From contig BSBK01007864.1 of assembly GCA_027943335.1 (NCBI GenBank), positions 726,501 through 790,500 of the forward strand: a DNA stretch of 64,000 nucleotides, read 5' to 3'. Below the pieces are notes generated by a model. It did no database searches. It saw only the letters and a list, made by a program, of their open reading frames with translations, and was not told the origin of the DNA. This document shows, piece after piece, positions 11,103 through 22,205 of this stretch (its first letter is position 1; each line of letters opens with the position of its first letter). A program made the translations under genes and the position numbers. The stretch is from Chamaecyparis obtusa. Its lineage: Eukaryota > Streptophyta > Pinopsida > Cupressales > Cupressaceae.

Positions 11103-11990
11103 ATTTTCAAGATCAAAATTCAAATCTGAGATCATTTACTATGTCAAAATCTCTATTTAAAATTTTTGGACCCAGGACGGTCTACTGCTTGCATAATCGA
11201 CCTTCATTCATCACAGAAATCCAGTATTCGACTTAACTGATTATCTTACATCAAACTATCAAAATTTCAACTTGGTCAACTATGGTCAACTCATGGTTTC
11301 ACCTAGTTAAACTTGGTCTTCTGGACCTCCAAACGATGCAGAATGTGTTCTCGGACGTGTACAACCACTTCTCAAATCAATTAACATGCTTCTAAACTAT
11401 CAATGCTAACTTTTCTTGTCAAATTTCAATTTTAATCCCGAAGGGGGCATGGTATTGCACATCATTCAAAGTCTATAATCTAAAGCTGAAATCATATCTT
11501 TCCTCAGTAATCAAGACAACAACCACATCTAGTTGTTGATTCATCAAAAGACCTCATCGCTCGGGGCAAATCAATCATCGCTCGGGGCATATCAGATTCA
11601 TCGAGATCCATATCAATCTGGTATTCTCTTAATCTTGTAAATTGTATCAGTTTTTGCAACTATCGGTTCAATCATGTTATTTCCTTGGTTCTTCGGAAAC
11701 TGAAGGGTTCAGATGTGATACAAATGTGATTCTTATCGACAATCGGGTCTGGAATCGGTCACTCACTTCTTCAAAATCATAAGGTTCGAAATCAGGCATT
11801 TTGACACTTTTTCGCAATCATCGGTTCATTTGTTGTTATAGTTAACATTATCTTTGGTCATTCAAGACCTATTATCTTCATATCAAATCTTTCAAATCAG
11901 CTTTTGTCTCATATCAATATCAATTTCAAACATCAGTTTCAATATCATACACAGACTATCTTTGAACCACTGTGCTTCCCACAGTAATTC
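11103..11990 (+). other. Post-pol non-coding region of element A, last part
   Basis: Homologous to B 29151-30004. It includes CCCGAAGGGGGCATGGTATT near 11437 and direct repeats of ATCGCTCGGGGCA-type sequence (about 11555-11590; B has TCACTTGGGGCA and TCTCTTGGGGCA). No gene is seen. Confidence 0.7.
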
Positions 11991-12004
11991 AAAGAGGGAC
12001 AAAA
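11991..12004 (+). other. Polypurine tract of element A
   Basis: AAAGAGGGACAAAA immediately before the LTR start TGTAATACC. It primes plus-strand DNA synthesis. B has AAAGAGGGGCAAAA at 30005-30018. Confidence 0.85.
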
Positions 12005-13194
12005 TGTAATACCCCAAAAATGGGCTATAGGTTCATTAACCTCATACATTGACAATACGAATGAAATCAACATCAAAGTCCTAACCTAAGGCACATCGAA
12101 ACATCATCGAATCCTAATTGATTGTCATAAATTCTGCATCAGGGAGTATTCCTAATTATCCTAATTATCTTTGATTTAATGATTATTTGGCGATAAATCC
12201 TATTTATCCTAAAGTTTGATTAATTGAATATTTTCAATATTTAATTAATTAGATTTAATTCTACCACTTAATTGTTTAATTGAAGTTAATTATATTTATT
12301 CCTATATTGTATTATTTAATTTTGACAATAAATCCAAAATCCTATGAATAATTGATTAAATTCTTATTTAATTAATTAAAGCAAGTTGTCAATTTTTAAT
12401 AATATTATTTTTGAATAAAAGTTTGAAAAATAATTGATTAACCCATAAATCAATTGTTTTATTTTTCAAAATCAGTTAAGTTGGAAATAAATCACTTTAT
12501 TATTAAATTAATTCATAAATAAAACATGCACAATCAGAAAAGCAGATAACTATCAATTATCAATTAAATCTAAACTCTATTTTGAGTTGAACTCTGCTTT
12601 TGCATGTTTTTGTGAGTTAAATATCATTTATTTAAAAATAACTCAAAAATCAACCTGAGTTATTTGAGTGATTTATGGCTTTTTTTCATGCACCTCCAAA
12701 GCCCTAGATTTCTATAAATTAAGGCTTCAACTCTTCATTTGAGATCCATCCACGAATTGCACACTCGCACTGCCGAATTGGAGACTGAAGAATCGATCTT
12801 GAGAATTCAAGTTGTTGTGAGATTTTCATTATTTTTTCATAGTATCCATATCATTTAGAATATTATTGTTAGATCATTTTAGCATATCAATTTTCATATT
12901 AGCATAGATCCATATCAAGTTTTCATTATCATAATTGCACAGAAAAAACAAAAAAAAAAAAAATTGATTGCATTCATTCCATATCTAGATTTTGCATTCA
13001 AATCCTTCATTTAGGTGTCGTCAAGGTCACTGATCTTGGTATAATCTGAGAATACATACTTGCATCTACTGGAAGGCAGTAAATCACCTGGTTAGTTTAG
13101 TTTTTCATTTATTGCAGGATTTCAATTTCAACTAACCTCTAATGTTTTACTGAAGTGTTGTGTCTACAGATCAGGTACAAAATTCACACACACA
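12005..13194 (+). repeat. 3' LTR of element A (1190 bp)
   Basis: Begins TGTAATACCCCAAAAATGGG and ends TTCACACACACA. It is colinear with the B LTR (30019-31301) and the first 1.17 kb of the G LTR (from 56539). U3 is AT-rich with many TTAATTAA-type runs. A TATA box lies at 12711-12718. A short A-run (about 12947-12962) lies in the R/U5 part. The base after the LTR is directly fused to fragment C. Confidence 0.9.
12711..12718 (+). promoter_or_regulatory. TATA box in the A LTR
   Basis: TCTATAAATTAAGG context, conserved at the same place in the G LTR (57309-57318) and, as CTATAAAATC, in the B LTR (30801). The likely transcription start is 25-35 bases downstream. Confidence 0.6.
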
Positions 13195-13790
13195 GTGACT
13201 ACTTTTTTATCCTGGCATGATTCATCAGATAAGGTATCCCACTCATAATCTTGGGAGTCATCACTATCTACATTAGATTCCAAGGTGTTTACTTGAGGAT
13301 ATGAGTGTTGCATTGGGCTAAAGCTTTCTCCTTTGTATTGGTAGCCTACTCCGGATCTTTCTTCTTTTACCCTCCAAGAAGGTTCAATGGGTTCTAATAA
13401 ACCTCTATTTCTTCGGCCTGAGGGTCCTCTTCCCTTGTATCCCATTTTCTACATTATCTCAAATCCTTTCCCATACTGATCAGTTTGAATGTTGATATGT
13501 TGGATTCTTTCTATGGGAGTACTTGAGGTATCATCTTCGTCATAATAAAGCCATTGAAGGACTTCATTCTCCTCCTTGTCGAATGTTGCTTTGTCACTTT
13601 CTCTTACGAAGTAAGAGTTATACTTATGAGGTAGGTGTTCTTTTGATGGTTTTCCATGCATTTTTGGGGATGTGGGCAAGTCAAATAAGGAAACAGAGTA
13701 TTCCCCTACTCCTTTGGAACTGATTTTACATTGTTTGTCAAATGCATCCATCATCTCACTCATTTTTTTGTAGTTATCCTTTTTAGCTTC
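13195..13790 (-). pseudogene. G-patch and linker region of fragment C
   Basis: Continues the C polyprotein after the protease. MGYKGRGPSGRRNRG (about 13445-13401) is a G-patch-like motif, preceded by an acidic stretch (KEENEVLQWLYYDEDD). It ends near 13195 with DSDDSQDYEWDT, matching the linker position of A near 4130, and is then cut by the A LTR. A stop (about 13448) breaks it, and the frame differs from the protease upstream. Confidence 0.75.
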
Positions 13791-13828
13791 ATCCTTTTCT
13801 CTCTGGTGGGTTTTTAAAGTACTATCTC

Positions 13829-14719
13829 TTATTTATGTGCTTGATTTGAATCTTCATTTGGAGTTGGACCCTCATAGCTCACTTTTTCTTTTCCCTTAGT
13901 TGATGTTGATGAGCTAGCTTGAGGAGGGTTTAAAGTAGCACTTAATGTTATCATGGGATCATCCATTTTGGTATCTTCAATGGTGGCTCTTTGGATGATT
14001 CCTTCTTGGTTATGTGGAATAAATAGCTCATGAAGGGGTTTGAGTGCATTGCAATATTGGAGCGGATTTGAGTCTCCTCCAACCGTAATTTCTTCACCCA
14101 TGTACAAAAATTTGATGCATTGGTGGTACGTGGATGGGACTGCTAGCATCTTGTGGATCCATGGTCTCCCTAATAAAATATTATAAGTTAGCTCCATGTC
14201 CAATACTTGGCAATGTGTGTCCTTTCTGACAGGTCCCACTTGAATGGGCAATATGATCATGCCTTTGGAGGCTCTTTCAGCTTCATCATAGGCCTTTATG
14301 GTGATTCTTTTCATAGGTTCAATGCAAGACTTAGATAACCCTAGGGATTTGACAAGACTCAATGTGCAGATGTTAAGGCTGGCTCCCCCATCTATGAGAG
14401 CTCTTTTGACTCTATGTCATTCAATCAAGACCTCTATATGCAATGGTAGATTTTGGGGATGAGTAATAGACATGTCATTTTGGTCGGAGAATGACAAGCA
14501 ATGAGGGGCAATGAGATGACCTACCATGTTTTGAAACTTCCCCTCTTCTAAGTTAGTAGGAACATTCATCTCTACTAGAGCTTTCTCTAAAATTTCCTTA
14601 TGGTTAGGAGATAGCTTCAATAGCTCCAAGATGGATATTTGTGCTGGAGTTCTTTGTAACTGATCTACCAAGCTATAAGGTTTCGCTGTTGTAGAAGATT
14701 GCTTGATCACAATGTTGGA
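13829..14719 (-). pseudogene. Protease region of fragment C
   Basis: The reading frame 14710-14417 (LSFSDQND, ITHPQNLPLHIEVLIE) is followed in the same frame by a DGG-type active site (LIDGGASLNIC, about 14400-14365) and by [18 protein letters not shown]. The order and motifs match the protease of A. One TGA at about 14416-14414 separates the two open stretches. Confidence 0.83.
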
Positions 14720-16775
14720 CTACGGAGTGCTAATATTTTTAGGATCAACCCCTTGTAGGGTAATCCTTGAAGTCTGCCCCCTAGTGATAACATTAGATGT
14801 CTCTTTTTGGGGTTGTTCTTTGGTCACTATAGCATTCACAACATTATCATAGGGTGGCGCAAAATTGATGTTATTGTTGCTTTGTTTCTTGCCATCGGAT
14901 GACTCCCCTTTGTCATGTTTATAGAAGGGTTGTTTGAAATCTGTGTGGTCTTCATTACTTTGAGGTCCATCAATGGTGATCATGCCACTATCGATTAAGT
15001 CTTGCACCACATTCTTTAGCTGCAAGCATTCATTTATCGTGTGCCCTTGAATCCTATGGTACTCACAATGGTTATTTGCACTCCACCAACTAGGCTTGTT
15101 GTGTGGCTCATAAGGCTGAATGCTAGGTAGATTAATGATGTTGTTAGCTATGAGAATTTTAAGGGCCTTTTCGAGGGGTTCACCCAAGGGTGTGAAGTTC
15201 CTTTGAGGATTTGGCACCAAGAATTTATCAAATTTATTACTCCTTTGATTATTTTCTTGGTTGCCACTATTAGCATTGTTGTTGGAAGGTGCGTTGGAGG
15301 TCTGGTTTGCATTATTCACCTGATTAGGCATTCTTGTAAGAGAAAAAGGAGTCACCTTCAAGTTGCTAGAATCAACAACCCCATCATTGACTATTCCCTT
15401 ATTGTTGTTTTTATACCGATTATTGCTATTGAACTAATTCTTATTCTGATTGGTGCCATTGTTGGAGTTATTATTGTTGGGGTTATTCTTGTTATCTTTA
15501 TATAATTTTAACTCTCCACTTTTGACCAACACTTCTTCTATTGTTACTCCATTCTCTATGACGTCTTGGAATGTCTTGGGGCATTGCATTCTCAATCGGT
15601 AGTTCATCTCGTTGCTCAAACTATTGATGAATATATCCATCTTCTCCTTTTTGGGCACACTCCTAGGATATCTAGCAAATACTGTCCTCCACCTTTGTAA
15701 GAAAGTGAGGAATGCTTCTCCATCCTTTTGTTTAGTATTACATATTGTTATCATCGTGACCTCATGCTTGATGTTGTATGAGTAATGGGCCACAAACTTT
15801 GAATCTAGTTCTTCAAAGGTTTTTATGCCGGATGGTAACTTAGAAAACCACTCCATAGCCATGCCTCCTAAGATCCTTGGGAATAGTCTCATTAAATAGG
15901 TGGTATCGTGCATGAACTCTAAGCTCAATGCATAACAACTCCCTTAAGTGATCTTGTGGATCTGACGTTCCTTCATACTTGTCATATTTGGGAAACACTA
16001 CATTGATCGGGAATGGTGCCATTACTATACTTTTATCAAACAGGAATGGACACAATGCTTCAATAGAAAAGGGTTTAGGGGCCCCGCTTTGTTTGATTAT
16101 ATCCAGTTGCATTTGAAATATTTTGAACTATTTTTTCATGATGTCAATGACACTTTCTTCAAGTTCGGGTGGTCTAAGTTGATTCACATCATAATCTTGT
16201 GGAAGCTTAAGACCTATTCAAGCTAGGTCCATGAAATACTTCTCTTTATCTCTTGCCATTACTTTTTCCATGAGTCTTAAGAAATAGGGGCACTGAATGG
16301 CTTCATCAACCTTGTCATTGGTGGCATCATTGGTGATTGGTTTGGTATTAGTTCTTTGGTGAGTGGTATCAATTCCTTGAGTGTTTTGATCCACCCCTCC
16401 ACTATTGGTATTGCCTTGATTATTCATGTCAATGCCCCCATTATTTACATCACCTTGGTTGTTCGGGTCAATGCCACTATTGTTGTTATTACCCAAACCA
16501 CCGTAGTACATCATGTTGTCTTCTACTTCTTGTTTGGGTGATTTTTGGGGTACTCTTGGAGTGGTAGAATCATCACCTGGGTAAGGGAGCTCTTGACTCA
16601 AATAAGTCTTGTCTGCTTGCAAGGTTTGCTTGATGTAGTAGGATCTAGTAAAAGCAGGCATGAACCTTGGAGAATAAGAGTCAATATTGCCTATGGTCAA
16701 ATCCTTTGTCAAATTTACAAAAATTGTGTAGAACGGGATTGATGACTGGGCTAAAGGTTGGAGATGTAAGAACAC
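14720..16775 (-). pseudogene. gag: gag of fragment C
   Basis: A Gag with a low-complexity N-terminal third rich in Asn, Gly and Gln (repeats of GIDxNNQG/VNNGG, about 16500-16370), then a capsid domain (EWFSKLPSG, AFLTFLQRWRTVFARYPRS, about 15850-15650), then an Asn-rich linker and a CX2HX4HX4C finger (CEYHRIQGHTINEC, about 15069-15028). Breaks: stops near 16217 and 16130, a frameshift near 15920 and stops near 15431. The open frame begins at 16775, but a conserved upstream start cannot be fixed because no second copy of C is present. Confidence 0.83.
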
Positions 16776-17929
16776 GGAAAAGGGTATTCAAATATATGAT
16801 CAAAAAAATTTGACCCCTTCTACAAATACTCTTTGTTTGTCCTTTTAGATTTCTGGGCGTCAGTGACCTGAGTGTAGGCATGACTAGATTTTTCATAAGC
16901 GTGAACTGGTATATTGTTAGGTGGCACACTGCAAGTATGCAGGCGGCACTTTGCTATTGATAAGTGATTTTTCAGTTTTAGCAAGCGTGTTTCAATATTT
17001 TCTGGGCATGACTTCATTGTTGCTACGTGTTTTCATATAAGTCACAAGCATGACTGAGCCTCTGATAGGCAGGATTGTTTTGTGCACAAACGGCACTTCT
17101 CTGACCAGGTTGTAAGATTTTGAATTTTTTAAACTTTTAAGATCAGGTCCTTTGAAATTTTCTTGTTTGAAAATAAAACACAATTGCAACACACACATCA
17201 ATTTTTCATCATGTCCCTAAAAAAATCTAGTGTGTATATTCTCGATCGTTTCCACAAGTATTACACAAGAAAGAATTCCAAGCAACTTACCTAAAGTCAA
17301 ATTTGGCTCTTAACATTTTGGCTCTAAAAGGTGGTCTTGCTACTTTATCAAGGATTTGTTGTGGATTCCATTCAAATAGATCTTAAACTTTCATCCCCCA
17401 AGTATGTTAAGGGGCTTCCCACATGCACCAAGGTACAATTTTGCATAATCCATGAGGACCACTAGAGGAAGTTTGAAAAATTTAAAATTTGTTTGTCACA
17501 CACCCCATTAAGGATGCATGTGTTTCGTATTATAGTGGGTTGGATTCCCGCAGCAAAAGCAAGCGTATCCCACTTTGGGTTGTCCCTCTCACCAGCCTCG
17601 TTAAGGCACAACTCAAGAGGTGAGCCCACTAATTCTCTAGCATGTTCATTCAAAGCAAGGAAAATGGAATTAAGGTTAAGCTTTTGGGAATTTGGTTCAC
17701 CAAAAGGTGAAGAGCATATCCCTAACTTTTCCTTTAGTTCCCAAACACAATAGACAATTTTGTTCAATTTCTTTCACCCACTAACTATAGGGATTTGAGT
17801 ATTTCTACTCTCTTCCATAAACAAGGGGCTTTTGATTTATGTGTTTGATTCTTTAATCCTTCTTAATTACTAGATTCTTGAAATGCACCAATGCCACAAG
17901 CTAAGGGAAAATATTGACTAGTTGAGGCC
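16776..17929 (-). other. Leader of fragment C
   Basis: Upstream of the C gag on the minus strand, AT-rich. One open stretch (17767-17462) has a protein-like composition but no family I recognise and no neighbour support. The leader shows no obvious match to the A/B/G/D leader and ends at the B LTR remnant. Confidence 0.55.
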
Positions 17930-17989
17930 AACCTCTAATGTTTTACTGAAGTGTTGTGTCTACAGCTAGGTACAAAATTCACACACACA
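17930..17989 (+). repeat. 5' LTR remnant of element B
   Basis: Only the last 60 bases of the LTR, matching 31242-31301. The rest was removed at the junction with fragment C. Confidence 0.85.
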
Positions 17990-17993
17990 TTTC

Positions 17994-18011
17994 TGGCACC
18001 CACCATGGGGC
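17994..18011 (+). other. Primer binding site of element B
   Basis: TGGCACCCACCATGGGGC four bases after the LTR end. The element D site on the minus strand reads TGGTGCCCACCATGGGGC. Both differ from a TGGCGCC form by one transition at the same CpG. I do not assign the tRNA. Confidence 0.75.
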
Positions 18012-18149
18012 CCTGAAATAGGTTTCCATCACCTTTCTATCAATTTCTATCAATTTCTTATCATTTTCTGATTAAAACTACAATTTTTATTTTTTGTCCG
18101 TACATTTTTCATACAACTTTTGTCAAAAAGTCATTTCAGGAGGTACCCA

Positions 18150-18295
18150 CTATCGTACAACAGGTTCATATTTCAAGGCTCATATCAAAGATTACACACT
18201 ATCATTTGGAATCCTGATTGTTGTATGAGAAGACACCCAAAGTCGTACGAGTTTCCAGACTATCATCTGGGAGGTAACCCACTATCATACGAGTT
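18150..18295 (+). repeat. TCGTACGAG-like motif cluster 1 in the B leader
   Basis: Degenerate copies: TCGTACAA at 18153, TTGTATGAG near 18215, TCGTACGA at 18243-18250 and ATCATACGAG near 18284. Spacing is irregular. The core TCGTACGA is a perfect palindrome. Confidence 0.6.
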
Positions 18296-19039
18296 TTGAC
18301 TCAAGAATTCAATTTTTGTTTCAGCATTTTTGGCAGTTTTTCAGATTTGATTTTCAAATTTAGACTAACAGCTAACCCTAACAATTGAAATCTTTTGTTT
18401 TGACTGATACTTGCTAAATTTGATTGGAAAAAGCGCAACTAAATTGCTAAAACAAGGTACAAATCTACTAAGAGCGTTGTGAGGAATTCAGGTATTCTGT
18501 TACATCTAATAGCATTTCATTTTGGGACATAAAACAAACTCTCTTATGTCAATGTTGTGTGCCTTTACATCTTTCATAATTCACACTTCAGTTTTGGGCT
18601 ATAAAACAAGCATAGATTTGCTTTCTGCATATCTATTACACATAGTAAATAGGCCATATGAACACTATTTGTGGATGATCTTGAGAGATTGAGCTTCTTT
18701 CACTTGTTTATTCATGTGAAGCTCCTCTTGATGAAGGATCCCCTTGTAGGTAGGGAAGGTTACTGAGAGAGTCTCATGTTCTACTAGATTCATGTGTCTT
18801 CAACTTTTGATTGATGCATTCTCTCTTCGGAGTGGTTGATAGATCATAAGCAGTTGATGTCATAGATCTTTGTGAGATAATCTTGGTCTTAGTGTGTCGA
18901 ATTAATCTATCTACGTTGTTTTGGTTAAAAGTTAAAGGGCTAGAGGACTATGCTCTACTCTCTTTTTGGGTAGTATCAAAAACTCAGATCCTTGAATCTG
19001 GAACCAGTCTCCATGTGGTATCTTTTGTGAGTCACCTTT

Positions 19040-19260
19040 AGAGAGGGTTAACCATAGTGGACATTCCCTTAATTAGGTCAACCACATGGATGAAACCTCA
19101 AGCAGTAATAGCCATTTTCATTGGGATAGCAACAGCCGCTATATAAATATCCTTGTGGAGGAAATCTTCACATGTGTGGTCTCTTGTTGGGCTGTCAGAT
19201 CTCCCTAGTAGCTCCTGATTGATTAATTTCTCAAACTGTGTCAAAACCCTGGTACACATG
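19040..19260 (+). promoter_or_regulatory. Conserved TATA-bearing leader block of element B
   Basis: GAGAGGGTTAACCATAGTGG through GCTATATAAATATCCTTGTGG (TATA at 19138-19150) to CTCAAACTGTGTCAAAACCC. The block is shared with G (58990-59215) and, reversed, with element D (51600-51840), whose LTRs are unrelated. It lies about 1.17 kb upstream of the gag start. A role as an internal promoter is inference. Confidence 0.45.
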
Positions 19261-19659
19261 GATTGGAGTTCACCCTCTTGAGATCATAAAATTTGCAGAG
19301 TCAGACCATTACTACAAACCCTAGTGAGGCCAAATTTTCATTTTTCTAGGAATATGTGCATTATTGAAATTTTTTTTGGAACATACATAATTAGCACTCC
19401 TAGGGATTAGCACATTTAGTCACTTGATTGTTCATACGCAGGGTTACTTTGTCCCCTGTTCATTGTTTTTAGATGTGCTTGGAATCACTTGCTTGCTATT
19501 TTGTGTGCTTGTTTATCTATTTGGCTACCAAAAACAAATGATCTCAGAACAATCTTCAAACCTGAACAGAGAAATTTGTGAACAATCTAAAATTGAAAAC
19601 CAAAAATTTGCAAAATCTGAAGTAAAAATCCTTTCTAGAGTCAAAAGTCATCCCATAAA

Positions 19660-19880
19660 GTTAGAAAGTCATACGAGTTTTGGCAAGTGTCATTTCAGAA
19701 CCCCTGTATTGTCGTATGATAGCTTGTATAGTGTCGTACGAGTTTTGCTGCCAGTCAAAAACAAAAGTCAAAAACCTACTATCAATTGTCATGTGATTTT
19801 TGCAACTGTCGTACAAGTTTGTCAATTGTCATTTCATAGCATACCCACTATTGTACGATCCTGTAGAAAGTCATTTGAAA
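19660..19880 (+). repeat. TCGTACGAG-like motif cluster 2 in the B leader
   Basis: TCATACGAG near 19669, TCGTATGAT near 19712, TCGTACGAG at 19734-19742, TCGTACAAG near 19809 and TTGTACGAT near 19852, interleaved with GTCATTTCA-type copies. Matching clusters lie in A (about 38-180) and G (about 59600-59860). Confidence 0.6.
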
Positions 19881-20311
19881 AAAAATTGCTAGAAAGTGGT
19901 CAGAATTGTCAGAAACTCAGTTTTTACAGCCTATTTCTAAAATTTGTTGAACCAATCACTGTGTCAGGAATAGAGCAAAAACTAGAATGAATTCATTCAT
20001 TTTCCTCAAGTGAGCCTTTGAGTCTAATCTTGCCTTCTGGGTTATCGATTTGAGTCTTTTTTCATCTTGTGTCAAAACCTTGTCAAATTTATCTTCAAAT
20101 TTAGTCTTGTTACTAAAATGGCTAAGTGTTGTGAGCTCATGCCCACCATCTATTGGGCATCTACCCACACTATTGTGGCATGGTATCCTTCATTTATGTC
20201 TAATCTAATCCTTAATCACTTCAATCTTGACAAGGTTATGTCATTCAATCTTCTGGAATCAATTCATTCTTCAGTTGTCTTCATCTCATTCTTTTGCTTC
20301 ACTCAAGGTTA

Positions 20312-22205
20312 ATGCTAGAAACTAGAGCTTCATCACACAAGAAATCTAGAGAAGCACTTGGCACTACACCTTTGACTATTCACAAGGGTCCCACTCTTGA
20401 GCAACTCTACAATTCTGGTCTTTATGAAGACGACAGTCTTGGTAATTTTTGATTGAAAACTGGTTACGTACCCCCTCCATCAACTCACAGAGGTAATCAA
20501 CAAACCCCTCCTCAATCTAATCCAGGGAGCCCTAAAACTCCCGACATGTCTCATAGAGGGACACAACATGGGTCTCAAGGACACCATTCACAACATGTTG
20601 TGGATCAAGAACCTACACCTTCTGAAATTGTTTGATATCAAAATGATGATGACTTCAAAAGAATGATGAAACATTTCTTGAAGGAAGATAGAGAAGCATC
20701 ATTTCTAGAGTTAGCTCATCAAGGAGCTAAACTTCCTCCAAAATTTAATGTGGAAGATATCATTACACACGAGGAAGAAACTCCTATCACAGCTATGATG
20801 AAACAAATGCATGCCATCCAAGTCAAACTTAACAAACTTGAAAAAGAAAAGGAACCTAAGGAATTCTCCATGGAAGGTCTATGCCCTTTTCCATTTGATA
20901 AATACTTGTACATGCCGCCATTCCCTAAAAGAGTGGAGATGCCTAAATATGATAAGTATGATGGAAACTCTTACCCTCAAGATCATGTTAGAGAATTATG
21001 TACTCAATCTATGGAGTTTATGCACGAACCAACCTACTTAATGTGTCTTTTCCCTTGATCTTTGGGAGGAGCAGCCATTCATTGGTTCTCTAGAATGCCT
21101 CCTACTATCAAAACTTTTGAGTTAATCAAACTATTCTATCAACAATACTCCTACAATATTCAACATCTGGTCACCATGATCGACATCTACAATCTAAAAC
21201 AATATCCAGGAGAACCATTCCTAACATTTCTCAAGAGGTGGAGGAAGAAATTTTCTCTATATGCTAGACCCATTCCAGAAACTGAGAAGCTAGAAATATT
21301 CATCAACAATCTTGTTCCAAAAATTAACTACCCTTTACAAATGCAAAATCATACATCTTTTGACAAGATGGTAGATAATGCGATCAAAATTGAGAAAGTA
21401 CTTGTGAAAAAAGGAGACATCACACTTCAAAAAGACAAGTATGAATCTAGATCTAGCTAAGGACAAGAACAAAAATTGGAACAAGAATAAAGGTGTTGTC
21501 ATAGATGGCATTGTTGATAATATTTGTGCCCCGTCTAAGGCACCTACTTTCAATCTCACTGTTGGTACCCAAGCCATCAAAGCTTCTAAAGCTAAAGCAA
21601 TAGAGTCCAATAGAAAGTCATCTGATTACAAACCTTGGGCTACATATCCTAATTGCAAATTCACTCCTCTTGGAGAATCCTTGGAATCTGCCATGAAAAA
21701 TCTATTGGAAAACAAGATCATCTACTTGCCTGAGATGAAAGTCTTTGATCTAGAACCTAAACCGAAATGGTGGAGAGATAACAATTTTTGTGAATTCCAT
21801 CACAATAAAGGTCATAAGACTAATAACTGTGTTCACTTGAAGCACATTATACAAGACAAAATTGATAATGGTGACATCACAATTGACAATCATAAGAGTA
21901 ATAATGATCATACAGCATTCACAGAACCATTGCCTAAACATGGTAAAGAAGATTCTTCTTCTCAGCCTAATATGGGTGCTAAAGTCAATTATGCCTACTT
22001 TGGAAACAATGTTGTTATCAATATGGTTGAACCATGCCTATCTGAGCATTTCAATGTCATCACAATTGTAAGAAGAGATAGAGATAATCAATCAACTAAT
22101 GCAGTTACTCGATCACAAGCTCAGACACACCTACAAGGACAAATACCAGATCCATCCAATGTCCCTAAGGTGCCTTTCTATCTCCAACTCATAGAGCCAT
22201 TCTAG
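20312..22205 (+). pseudogene. gag: gag of element B, broken
   Basis: The start at 20312 (MLETRASSHKKS) matches A and G. Capsid domain at about 20880-21440 (IHWFSRMPP, FLTFLKRWRKKFSLY). The zinc finger CEFHHNKGHKTNNC lies at about 21788-21829. Stops at 20450-20452 and 21056-21058 are the same codons as in A; another lies at 20633-20635. Two bases are lost near 21456, shifting the frame. A deletion of about 140 bp near 22180, relative to A 2490-2630, removes the Gag-protease spacer and restores the original frame. Confidence 0.89.

Larger units (their letters stand above)
1..13194 (+). mobile_element. Element A: Ty3/gypsy Tat-lineage LTR retrotransposon, 5' end outside window
   Basis: Seen in order: end of the leader, gag, protease, G-patch, RT, RNase H1, a second RNase H, integrase, a long post-pol region, a polypurine tract and a 3' LTR starting TGTAATACCCC and ending CACACACA. 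The dual RNase H is characteristic of the Tat lineage. B (17930-31301) and G (56539-64000) are close relatives in the same orientation. gag and pol were once a single frame. It now has at least a dozen stops, a one-base loss near 4885 and a 7-bp tandem duplication near 5795, so it cannot make a full polyprotein. The 5' LTR and primer site lie upstream of base 1. Confidence 0.93.
13195..17929 (-). mobile_element. Fragment C: 5' half of a second Tat-like retrotransposon
   Basis: Minus-strand leader, gag, protease and G-patch region of an element clearly diverged from A/B/G and D (different gag N-terminus with Asn/Gly repeats). It stops abruptly at 13195, directly against the A LTR end, before any RT. 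On the other side it joins the last 60 bp of the B 5' LTR at 17929/17930. No LTR of its own is seen. The simplest reading is that A inserted into C, so the missing pol of C should lie upstream of element A. Confidence 0.8.
18012..20311 (+). other. 5' leader of element B
   Basis: 2.3 kb without a conserved reading frame. It holds a first cluster of TCGTACGAG-like motifs (18150-18295), a block conserved with G and D (about 18640-19330) that includes a TATA box at 19138-19150, and a second motif cluster (19660-19880). AATCACTGTGTCAGGAATAG lies near 19954. The open stretch 19424-19990 is not preserved in G. Confidence 0.75.

Noticed and set aside
17462..17767. Open frame of about 100 codons in the C leader
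   Set aside because: Protein-like, but no recognised family, and a single copy only; reported as part of the leader rather than as a gene.
13134..17989. 60-bp LTR-end sequence on both sides of fragment C taken as a long target duplication
   Set aside because: The two copies carry different variants (ATCAGG versus CTAGG), and the right one matches the 3' LTR of B, so they are ends of two different LTRs.
19424..19990. 188-codon open frame in the B leader
   Set aside because: The matching leader of G has several stops and indels in this stretch, so it is probably chance openness.
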